DNA from: an uncultured Clostridium sp.
GTDB lineage: Bacteria > Bacillota > Clostridia > Lachnospirales > Lachnospiraceae
Reading direction: 5' to 3'
NCBI GenBank assembly: GCA_900553925.1
Contig: USFH01000142.1
Span: 1-5,406 of the forward strand
Length of the DNA stretch: 5,406 bases
Shown here piece after piece: positions 1 through 5,406 of the stretch; position 1 is the first letter of the stretch, and the number at the start of each line of letters is the position of its first letter. The translations under genes and the position numbers were made by a program. The notes under the pieces are model-generated. The model had not been told where the DNA came from and did not search any database. It saw only the letters and a list, made by a program, of their open reading frames with translations.

Positions 1-210
1 CCGGGATTCGGGAAGGCATTTCCGATGGGGAATACAGCGTCGGCACCGGCAAGCTATGAGGTAGGAGATAAAGTACGCCATATCAAGTTCGGAAATGGAG
101 AGGTAATCGATGTGATTCCATCGGGCGATGACCAGGAAATCGTGGTGAATTTTGACCGTGTCGGAGAAAAACATTTATTTGCATCCCTTGTAAAAATGAA
201 AAAGTTGTAA
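1..210 (+). CDS. pcrA: C-terminal end of UvrD/PcrA-type ATP-dependent DNA helicase (5' partial)
   Basis: The frame is open from base 1 to the TAA at 208-210, giving the last 69 residues of a longer protein. An internal ATG at 25 is in frame but has no ribosome binding site, so it is not the start. The sequence YEVGDKVRHIKFGNGEV followed by DDQEIVVNFDRVGEKHLF matches the small Tudor/SH3-like domain that ends PcrA helicases. In known PcrA this domain follows a flexible linker and helps contact RNA polymerase; the Ala/Ser/Pro-containing stretch before it fits that linker. PcrA is a superfamily 1A 3'-5' helicase that acts in the cytoplasm in nucleotide excision repair, clearing of recombination intermediates and transcription-coupled repair. 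The motor domains lie upstream of the window, so the assignment rests on the tail alone. No terminator separates it from the next gene, so read-through is likely. A UvrD paralogue is the main alternative. Confidence 0.85.
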   Translation, partial: PGFGKAFPMGNTASAPASYEVGDKVRHIKFGNGEVIDVIPSGDDQEIVVNFDRVGEKHLFASLVKMKKL

Positions 211-237
211 ATGACGGTAGAAATATCGGATAAGCTG

Positions 238-246
238 TGGTAAAAT
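238..246 (+). promoter_or_regulatory. Extended -10 promoter candidate for the small membrane protein gene
   Basis: The bases TGGTAAAAT carry a TG one base upstream of a TAAAAT hexamer, which is an extended -10 element. No good -35 hexamer lies 16-18 bases upstream, as expected of extended -10 promoters. Transcription would begin near 253, about 30 bases before the start codon. The small gene could therefore be expressed alone as well as by read-through from the helicase gene. Confidence 0.45.
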
Positions 247-265
247 CATAATATCAGTAGCGATG

Positions 266-274
266 AAAGGAAGG
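266..274 (+). promoter_or_regulatory. Ribosome binding site of the small membrane protein gene
   Basis: AAAGGAAGG ends nine bases before the ATG at 284. It is a good Shine-Dalgarno sequence at normal distance and supports that start. Confidence 0.75.
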
Positions 275-283
275 TAGAAAACT

Positions 284-538
284 ATGAAAAAGTGTTGTGA
301 CGAAGTAAAAGTTGTAAAAGAAGACGAGTGCGTAACAGAAGCAAAGAACGCGTTTCTCTCTGTTGCATTGATCGTTGGTATTCTGACAATCATCGTAGGT
401 ATCTGCGTAGCAGTTTACAAGTACCTGACACCGGATTACTTAGACGACTTCGATGATTACGATGATGACTTTGATGATAGCTTCTTTGATGATGACGATG
501 CAGAGGCATCCACAGAGGAGAAGAAGGACGAAGAGTAA
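284..538 (+). CDS. Small single-pass membrane protein with acidic tail, function unknown
   Basis: This 84-residue protein has a clear ribosome binding site, its own candidate promoter and a terminator 22 bases after the stop, so it is very likely a real gene. Residues 1-22 are charged and contain a CysCys pair (4-5) and Cys16. Residues 24-45 form one hydrophobic membrane-spanning segment containing Gly32, Gly39 and Cys41. Residues 51-84 are extremely acidic: 20 of 34 are Asp or Glu, with aromatic residues spaced between Asp pairs (DDF, DDY, SFF). No signal-peptidase site is evident, so it probably stays as a bitopic membrane protein. The orientation is ambiguous because both flanks carry mixed charge. 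I have the impression that similar small proteins occur in Lachnospiraceae genomes, but I cannot name a family. The acidic tail could bind cations or basic proteins and the cysteines could bind metal; both are guesses. Confidence 0.8.
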   Translation: MKKCCDEVKVVKEDECVTEAKNAFLSVALIVGILTIIVGICVAVYKYLTPDYLDDFDDYDDDFDDSFFDDDDAEASTEEKKDEE

Positions 539-560
539 ACATACTTCGGAAGATGGTTAC

Positions 561-601
561 AAAAAACCTGCTACACCAGAGATGGTGTGGCAGGTTTTTT
601 T
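561..601 (+). terminator. Rho-independent terminator after the small membrane protein gene
   Basis: The arms 561-578 and 583-600 are complementary over 18 pairs, with a single T-G wobble (572/589), around the four-base loop GAGA. The GC-containing part is CCTGCTACACCA paired with TGGTGTGGCAGG, followed by seven T residues (595-601). The matching A-tract at 561-566 means the structure could also stop transcription from the opposite strand. It closes the helicase/small-protein unit and insulates the adhesin gene downstream. Confidence 0.93.
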
Positions 602-606
602 AGTGG

Positions 607-624
607 GTGCGCCTAGCGGCGCAC
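607..624. repeat. GC-rich perfect palindrome (7-bp arms, TAGC loop)
   Basis: GTGCGCC and GGCGCAC form a perfect seven-pair GC-rich hairpin around TAGC, six bases after the terminator T-tract. No T-run follows it on either side, so it is not a second intrinsic terminator. It stands out from its AT-rich surroundings. It could be a transcript-end stabilising hairpin, a protein-binding palindrome, or one copy of a dispersed intergenic repeat; the sequence alone does not decide. Confidence 0.6.
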
Positions 625-627
625 GAT

Positions 628-647
628 TCAAAAATAGTCAAAAATAG
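628..647. repeat. Tandem 10-bp direct repeat with phased A-tracts
   Basis: TCAAAAATAG occurs twice, back to back and identical. The two A5 tracts (630-634 and 640-644) are spaced exactly ten bases apart, about one helical turn, which favours intrinsic DNA curvature. The repeat lies 24-43 bases upstream of the -35 hexamer at 671, roughly -60 to -80 relative to the predicted start of transcription. That position fits an upstream activating element or a regulator-binding direct repeat. The role is inferred. Confidence 0.55.
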
Positions 648-670
648 CGTGCTTTTATAGGCATGATATA

Positions 671-699
671 TTGAAAATACGGATGGTTTCGTGTAGAAT
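671..699 (+). promoter_or_regulatory. Sigma-A-type promoter of the adhesin gene
   Basis: The -35 hexamer TTGAAA (671-676) and the -10 hexamer TAGAAT (694-699) each match the vegetative consensus at five of six bases and are separated by exactly 17 bases. Transcription would begin near 706, giving a leader of about 145 bases before the ATG at 853. It lies downstream of the terminator, so the adhesin gene is a separate transcription unit. Confidence 0.7.
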
Positions 700-715
700 A
701 TTATGCAATAGTGGG

Positions 716-744
716 TTACTGTCGATATACATAATAAACAGTAA
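716..744 (+). promoter_or_regulatory. Inverted repeat in the leader (7-bp arms)
   Basis: TTACTGT (716-722) and ACAGTAA (738-744) are perfectly complementary across an AT-rich 15-base interval. The pair sits about 10-40 bases after the predicted transcription start. It could be a weak mRNA hairpin or an operator. Arms this short arise by chance in AT-rich DNA, so confidence is low. Confidence 0.3.
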
Positions 745-797
745 TTATTCTTAATTTTTCTCTGTACGATGGGACGTCAGAGTTTATCATAAATCGT

Positions 798-827
798 TCA
801 AATGCATAAATGCGAGGATGCATTTGA
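798..827 (+). promoter_or_regulatory. Leader hairpin just upstream of the Shine-Dalgarno (10-bp arms)
   Basis: TCAAATGCAT (798-807) and ATGCATTTGA (818-827) are perfectly complementary over ten pairs around the loop AAATGCGAGG. The hairpin ends 11 bases before the GGAGG ribosome binding site. It includes the in-frame ATG at 802, which would be buried in its 5' arm, another reason to reject that start. Possible roles are mRNA stabilisation, translation control, or binding of a protein to the loop or to the palindrome in DNA. It is not followed by a T-run, so it is not a terminator. Confidence 0.55.
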
Positions 828-838
828 TAAAAGAAAAT

Positions 839-843
839 GGAGG
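839..843 (+). promoter_or_regulatory. Ribosome binding site that decides the adhesin start (ATG 853)
   Basis: GGAGG lies nine bases before the ATG at 853. The in-frame ATG at 802 has no comparable site, and starting there would add 17 charged residues before the signal peptide. Starting at 853 gives a textbook signal peptide with a Lys/Arg-rich beginning. Confidence 0.8.
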
Positions 844-852
844 ATGGAGTTT

Positions 853-2058
853 ATGAACAAACAAAAAACCAGAAAAAAAGTAGTTGCGTTTCTGCTTTCG
901 ATGTTGATGTTAATTTCATTATTCCAGAACATCAGCTATACACCGATTGCGGAAGGCGGGGAGACGGAGACAACGGTAGAGACGGCTGCGGAAGGCGGGG
1001 AGACAGAGGCAACTGTAGAGACGGCTGCGGAAGAAGCACAGACGACAGAGGAAGAAACATCTGAGACAGAAACCACAACAGAGGAAGAGTATCCGGCGCA
1101 GAATATAGATGTTTCCACGGAGCCTGAAACTGAGACAACCGAAGCGGAAGCAACAGAAAATACGGAAGAGATACAGCAGTCACTAACATTGCAGGAAGAT
1201 GGAATACAGGTATATGCCGGAGAGACAAAAGATCTGTTAAAAGATGCAAATGCAATATTAGATGGTCTGACATTAAAAGGTGTTTATAAAGATAAAGATG
1301 GTGTCAGCCATGTGATAGAGTTTACACAGGATAGTGAAATCACGATACCGGGTGATGCAGATATCAATATGGACTTGAACTTCCTTTTGAAAGATGGAAA
1401 TGTCATTGATGGATCTGCAAAGTATGTGTATAAGCTGCCGGATACAGTTCGTGTGGATGTAGAGAAAAAACATGAGTTGCTCGACAAGAATGGAAAATCA
1501 ATCGGAAATGTACAGATATCGAGGGATGGTACACTGACATTCCAGTTCTATGAAGATGCAGTACAGAACAATAACGATATCCCATTCTATGTAAAATTTG
1601 ATGGTAAATTCAGCTCAGAACTGTCGGAAGGTGATAAAAAGGGCGATCTTGTGTTCCCTGCCGGAGATACATCCTACACATATAAAGTTGATGTTACGAA
1701 ACCAAACAGTAATGATCCGTCAAAGGTTTATTCGGATTATGGTATTCAGAAGAGCGGTACGGTTACAACAACAGCGGAAGGGAAAAAGGTAATTCGCTGG
1801 ACGATATCGGTATGCCCGCAGGGAAGAAAAGATTTCTGTGGAACAGTCGTGGATATGCTGCCGGAAGGACTTACCTATGTCGGAAATGTAAAGTATGATG
1901 GATTGCTTGAAGATGGTGGAACAATTACACCGAAGCTGGACGGAAATATATTAAGCTTTGATATGGATAAGTGTAATACTTATTATGATATCAAAATTTC
2001 GTTTGATACAGAGATAACCCTGGATTATGTGCCACTATTACAAATGAAACTTCTATAA
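853..2058 (+). CDS. Large surface adhesin, N-terminal part (ends early at a frameshift)
   Basis: This is the 5' part of a very large secreted adhesin; as written it yields 401 residues before the TAA at 2056-2058. Residues 1-33 form a signal peptide: a basic start (NKQKTRKK), a hydrophobic core at about 10-24, and probable cleavage near TPIA. Residues 33-110 are a Thr/Glu-rich stalk including a 13-residue tandem repeat. Residues 112-295 form a beta-rich domain of the kind found at the tip of Gram-positive adhesins; I do not recognise a precise family. Residues 296 onward start an Ig-like module (Lys300, then RWTISV, then VVDMLPEG) typical of collagen-binding/D2 isopeptide domains. The module is broken near its end: from about residue 389 the frame gives an unrelated LDYVPLLQMKLL tail, while the next frame continues the expected fold. 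Cys321, Cys329 and Cys374 are unusual for such proteins. It is probably one gene with the following entry. Its ligand is unknown. A truncated product would lack the rest of the stalk and any wall anchor. Confidence 0.85.
   Translation: MNKQKTRKKVVAFLLSMLMLISLFQNISYTPIAEGGETETTVETAAEGGETEATVETAAEEAQTTEEETSETETTTEEEYPAQNIDVSTEPETETTEAEATENTEEIQQSLTLQEDGIQVYAGETKDLLKDANAILDGLTLKGVYKDKDGVSHVIEFTQDSEITIPGDADINMDLNFLLKDGNVIDGSAKYVYKLPDTVRVDVEKKHELLDKNGKSIGNVQISRDGTLTFQFYEDAVQNNNDIPFYVKFDGKFSSELSEGDKKGDLVFPAGDTSYTYKVDVTKPNSNDPSKVYSDYGIQKSGTVTTTAEGKKVIRWTISVCPQGRKDFCGTVVDMLPEGLTYVGNVKYDGLLEDGGTITPKLDGNILSFDMDKCNTYYDIKISFDTEITLDYVPLLQMKLL
949..1026 (+). repeat. 39-bp tandem repeat, two copies, in the Thr/Glu-rich stalk
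   Basis: Copy 1 (949-987) and copy 2 (988-1026) are in frame and differ at three of 39 bases. They encode AEGGETETTVETA and AEGGETEATVETA. A degenerate third unit starts AEEAQTTEEE at 1027. They lie directly after the signal peptide and extend a flexible, acidic, Thr-rich segment. Such units can expand or contract by recombination or replication slippage while keeping the frame. Confidence 0.9.
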
Positions 2059-3800
2059 CAAAGGAGAATACATCTACCTTCAATCCGGATGATACGGAAG
2101 ATAAGTCCGTTACAAGTAATAAGGCGAATGTAAAAGTAACGCCGAATGTATTATCAAAATCCGGTGTGAACAATGGAGGCGTGATTACATGGACGGTTAA
2201 GATCAACGCGGACCGGTTTGATCTTGCAGGAAGTACATATACAGACACGATTGGAACCGGGCAGAAATTAAGACCAGACAGTTTTACTTTTACAAGTCCG
2301 GCAGGAACGAATCCCAATATTGTAACAGATAAAAATGATAATAGCTTTAAGATTAACTTTGGAACATCAGAGAATACGCACTATTATGAGTTTACCTATC
2401 AGACGGAGCAGACGGATTGGGCGGCTTCCAGTCTGACTAATAAGGGTACCCTGGATGGTGGTAAATTTAACAACTATACAACCGGAGACGTCTCTGTAAA
2501 GGGTGTATCCATGATCACAAAGGAAAGCATCGGATATGACAGTATCCTGCATACTCTGACATGGAAGATCACGGTGAATCCGGAAATGTATGATGCTATG
2601 GGGACGGTAAAGATTACAGATTCATTTCCACAGTTGTCTAAGTGGACGAGTAGTGTGGAAACGAAATATGATACAATGGATTTGGTAAGTGTGACGAGAG
2701 ATGATACGAAGGAAGTATTGAACGTTGCGCCAGAATTAAATGGATTTACATATACATTTACAAATGGTGCACTGGATGGCAGAGCAATCACCTTAACGGT
2801 TGTGACAAAGCTGAAGGACGAATGCATTGAAGCGTTCAATGGTCAGTGGATGAGTGTAAAAAACAAGGTAGAGATGACCTCAGGGAAAAATCCAACAACA
2901 CCGGCCACGGCGGAAGCAGAACGGAATATCGAGATCAAGAAGACATCTCTGATTGAAAAGACAGGAAAGATCCAGACAGATGGAACAATCATGTGGCAGA
3001 TCAGAGTCAATGCATCGGAAATGAAGAAAAATAAGATTCTGATTACAGATACGATCGGCGGTAATCAGAAGTATATTGCAGGTTCTTCTAAGATTGCAAC
3101 AGATGAATGGAGATTGGATCAGGACAATGGTGTATATGCGAGAGAACCACAGGTATCAGCAGATGGAAAAACGCTGACGTATACATTTGATGCAAGTGAT
3201 GCATTGTTTGATTCCGGATATTTTAATTCACAGTTCTATATCCGCTATTATACAAAGGCAGATGTCACGGTAGACGAATCCAATACAGAGAGTACATACA
3301 ACAACACGGCAAAGGCGGAAATTGATTTTGACGGGGATGTTCATCTCAAGGATGAGAAAACTGCAAGTGTAACCGGAAAAGTAGGCGGCGTAGTAGATAA
3401 GACTGCGAAATATTCCGAGAACCAGAATTATATAGACTGGTCGATTACAATTAACAAGCCGGGGTATGATCTGAGCGCGGCAGTGAATCCAAGAATCGTT
3501 GATAAGCTGGCATCTTATTATGATTACAGTATGGGAACTCTCTATGAAGTGGTAAATGGAGTGGAGACAGAGGTACCAGGCTCTGAATATATTATTACAG
3601 TGGTAAATCAGGAATTGACAGTGCAGCTTCCGACAGATGGAAATGGCAAGTATAAAGGTACTGCAACCTATGTATTTAAGTTCCGCACAAGATTTAACTG
3701 TTTAGATGTAGAATTACCTTCCAGTCTTACAAATTCGGTATCTTTTATAGGGCTGGCAGATGTATATGAGCAGACATCACAGGAAATTAAGAACATACAT
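1738..3800 (+). repeat. Five tandem Ig-like adhesin modules (collagen-binding/D2 isopeptide type)
   Basis: Five divergent modules of about 100-150 residues follow one another, beginning near 1738, 2145, 2502, 2943 and 3378. Each has a Lys near its start (codons at 1750, 2157, 2520, 2958, 3399; contexts QKSG, SKSG, TKES, EKTG, DKTA). A Trp-led strand follows (RWTISV, TWTVKIN, TWKITVN, MWQIRVN, DWSITIN). Next comes an Asp-containing motif (VVDMLPEG, YTDTIG, ITDSFP, ITDTIG, IVDKLA), and an Asn sits in the last strand (TITNE, SLTNK, SVKNK, YNNTA, SLTNS). The Lys, acidic residue and Asn are the expected ingredients of intramolecular isopeptide bonds that stiffen Gram-positive surface stalks. The bond assignment is inferred from family knowledge. 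The frameshift lies between the Asp motif and the final Asn of the first module. Confidence 0.7.
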
Positions 3801-5406
3801 TTCTCTTCTTCTTCCGCCGGCGCCAGCACAAGACAGCGGATCCGGATTAAGAAGGTAGATGCAGATGATTCATCAAAGGTACTGAAAGATGCGGTATTCG
3901 AGATGTATGCGGGTACGGTAAAAGTTGGTGAGGCGCAGACGGATGCCAGCGGCTATGCAGTTTTTGATAATCTGACGATATCAGAAGATGCAACGGTTAA
4001 GATTCACGAGACGGTTGCACCGGATGGATATGATCTTCCAAGCGAGACGGAGCGAGTTAAGACGATTCCGATGTCTGCTTTCAAGACGGTATCTGTGATA
4101 AATGGTTTGCAGACAATGGAAGTTGAAATCAAAAATAAGAAGACCGCTTCTCAGACAGTGACCGGTAAAATTGAGCTTACAAAAGTGGATGCGGCGGATG
4201 ATACTCCGTTGGCAGGTGCTCAGTTCACATTGTATACAGAGCTTCCGACAGCGGCTTCGACAGGTCTTACAAGAACTACGGATACAGATGGTAAGGTTGA
4301 ATTTGCTTCTCTGGAGGCAGGTACAGCAGGTGCATCGAAGGTATACTATGTTGTAGAGACAAAGTCGCCGGATGGGTATCTGTATGATGCGGCAAAGCAG
4401 GTTGTGATAAAGGCAAGTATTGATGACCATGGGAATACGACCTATAAGCAGGGAACGATTGTCAGTGGCACGTTTATAGAAGACACGATAATAACAAATG
4501 CTCAGACGATTGCAAATACAAAGACAACGGCTGAATTGCAGATTATCAAGGTAGATGTGGCGAGTACCACTACATTGTTGCAGGGTGCGGTATTTGGCTT
4601 ATACAAGGATGCGCAGTGTACTGACCTGGTTGGAACAGAAACAACCGATGCATATGGTAAGGCAGCATTTACTGATCTGGAGCTTGGAAGAACTTACTAT
4701 TATAGAGAAGAAACTGCTCCGACAGGATATGTATTAGATAGTACAGTTAAAAGTATTACAATTGGAACCGGTACGGAAACAGCAGTTGTTACAAAAGAAG
4801 TTACGGTTGAAAACACCAAGCAAAACGGTTCACTCCGTGTGAAGAAGGTGGATGACAGTGTGCCGGCAAATCCGATTGCGGGCATACAGTTTAAGCTTAA
4901 AGACAGTATTGGTGCATATGTACAAAAGGATAGCAGCGATTATGTTGTCGTAACGGATGAGGACGGAGAAGCAACCTTCGAGAATCTGTCGTATGGAAGC
5001 TATACGCTGGAAGAAGTAAGTGGCAGTGTTCCGGCAAAATATACACCTTCTCCAGGTATATCTGTGGAGATCAATTCTAATACAACGAAGGCTGTGACCG
5101 TAGTAAATTCGGTAAAGCGGTTTAAGCTTCAGGTTGTGAAGGTTGACAAAACAGATACTGCTAAAAAATTAGCAGGTGCAACCTTTACGTTGTATTCCAA
5201 AGATGGTGTGAGATTAGCAGAGAAAGAAACCGGTGTAGATGGAACGATTGAGTTTGACAATCTTGCGTACGATGGCTATTACATCACAGAGATGAAAGCT
5301 CCGGATGGCTATAATGCAACGGGCAGCATTTCGTTTAGTGCGGACAAGTTTACGACAACGCCGGGACAAAGTGGAACCGACTGGAACTCTGTTTGGGAGG
5401 CTGGAA
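2022..5406 (+). CDS. Large surface adhesin, continuation after the frameshift (3' partial)
   Basis: This frame, one base back from the first part, is open from 2007 to the window end with no stop, giving about 1,130 residues. It has no start codon with a ribosome binding site near its beginning, and its first readable residues (ATITNETSI) complete the Ig-like module broken in the previous entry, so it is the same gene. From 2022 to about 3800 it carries the rest of module one and four more Ig-like modules. A short Ser/Ala-rich linker follows (FSSSSAGAS, about 3804-3830). Then come five SpaA/Cna-B modules, which are prealbumin-like beta-folds that act as rigid stalk units in pilins and wall-anchored adhesins. 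The last one is cut by the window end, so the expected sortase motif, final membrane segment and basic tail are not seen. It would be displayed on the cell wall and probably binds host or matrix material. Without a repaired frame this part would not be translated. Confidence 0.85.
3840..5406 (+). repeat. Five SpaA/Cna-B stalk modules (fifth partial)
   Basis: Modules run at about 3840-4142, 4167-4502, 4530-4820, 4827-5114 and 5118 to the window end. Each starts with a strand carrying the isopeptide Lys (IRIKKVD, IELTKVD, LQIIKVD, LRVKKVD, LQVVKVD). Next come a LAGA-F-L-type strand (DAVFEMY, AGAQFTLY, QGAVFGLY, AGIQFKL, AGATFTLY), a turn such as TDxxG, and a strand with the catalytic Glu (HETVAPDGY, VETKSPDGY, REETAPTGY, LEEVSGSVPAKY, TEMKAPDGY). 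The first four end with the partner Asn (EIKNK, IITNA, VENTK, VVNSV). The copies are diverged, so they are an old array rather than a recent duplication. Module two is longer because of an insertion between its last strands. Confidence 0.88.

Noticed and set aside
621..656. Second terminator formed by GCACG and CGTGC followed by TTTT
   Set aside because: It has only five pairs with a 22-base loop, competes with the better palindrome at 607-624, and has a short T-run.
700..800. Cyclic-di-GMP riboswitch in the adhesin leader
   Set aside because: Such riboswitches do control clostridial adhesins, and TGGGACGTCAGAG slightly resembles part of the type I consensus. However, the GCAAACC-type core and the paired second half are absent.
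802..852. Upstream in-frame ATG at 802 as the adhesin start
   Set aside because: It has no Shine-Dalgarno, lies in the arm of a perfect hairpin, and adds a charged 17-residue extension before a textbook signal peptide; ATG 853 has GGAGG at nine bases.
932..1585. Open frames on the minus strand opposite the adhesin
   Set aside because: They are low-complexity shadows of the Thr/Glu-rich and beta-rich coding sequence, with no ribosome binding sites or recognisable domains. The same holds for minus-strand frames at 1991-2839, 3981-4430 and 4700-4885.
2007..2058. Programmed -1 ribosomal frameshifting to join the two adhesin frames
   Set aside because: I see no X XXY YYZ slippery heptamer in the overlap and no obvious strong structure downstream; a lesion or sequence error is simpler.
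2060..2090. AAAGGAG at 2060-2066 right after the stop, as a ribosome binding site for translation restart
   Set aside because: No ATG, GTG or TTG lies at a suitable distance. The first GTG in the continuing frame is at 2166. The match is codon-driven (Lys-Glu).
4171..4737. Short plus-strand open frames inside the SpaA array
   Set aside because: They overlap the well-supported adhesin frame, lack start signals, and encode sequences with no recognisable fold.
1..5406. A defence, phage or mobile system hidden in the window
   Set aside because: I found no recombinase, transposase, toxin-antitoxin, nuclease or repeat-spacer pattern; everything is explained by a helicase end, one small protein and a surface adhesin.

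Overview
The window looks like chromosomal DNA of a gut Firmicute, most likely a Lachnospiraceae-type Clostridium relative. This is inferred from the moderate GC with frequent AGA and ATA codons, the strong Shine-Dalgarno sites, the PcrA C-terminus type, and a small lysine- and aspartate-rich membrane protein downstream of pcrA. Genus and species cannot be fixed from the sequence alone. All genes read on the + strand.

Region 1 (1-600) is a housekeeping end. It holds the last 69 codons of a UvrD/PcrA-type DNA helicase (1-210), then a 73-base gap with an extended -10 promoter. An 84-residue single-pass membrane protein with an extremely acidic tail follows (284-538). A near-perfect intrinsic terminator (561-601) closes the unit.

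Region 2 (602-852) is a 5' control region for the next gene. In order it holds a GC-rich palindrome (607-624), a 10-bp tandem repeat with phased A-tracts (628-647), a convincing sigma-A promoter (TTGAAA, 17 bases, TAGAAT; 671-699), a leader of roughly 145 bases with two inverted repeats, and a strong Shine-Dalgarno (839-843) that fixes the start codon at 853 rather than 802.

Region 3 (853-5406, running off the window) is one very large secreted surface adhesin of more than 1,500 residues. Its order is: signal peptide; Thr/Glu-rich stalk with a 39-bp tandem repeat; N-terminal adhesin-like domain; five tandem Ig-like modules of the collagen-binding/D2 isopeptide type; five SpaA/Cna-B modules, the fifth cut by the window end. 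The cell-wall anchor, presumably a sortase signal, would lie beyond the window. As written, a single-base frameshift between 2007 and 2058 breaks the gene at the end of the first Ig-like module. The frame downstream is open without interruption for about 3.4 kb.

The two halves of the window appear functionally unrelated: a DNA-repair operon end followed by an independently promoted adhesin. I see no RNA gene, CRISPR array, insertion sequence or phage gene. The points most worth checking are the frameshift, the K...W...N pattern of the five Ig-like modules, and the structured leader.
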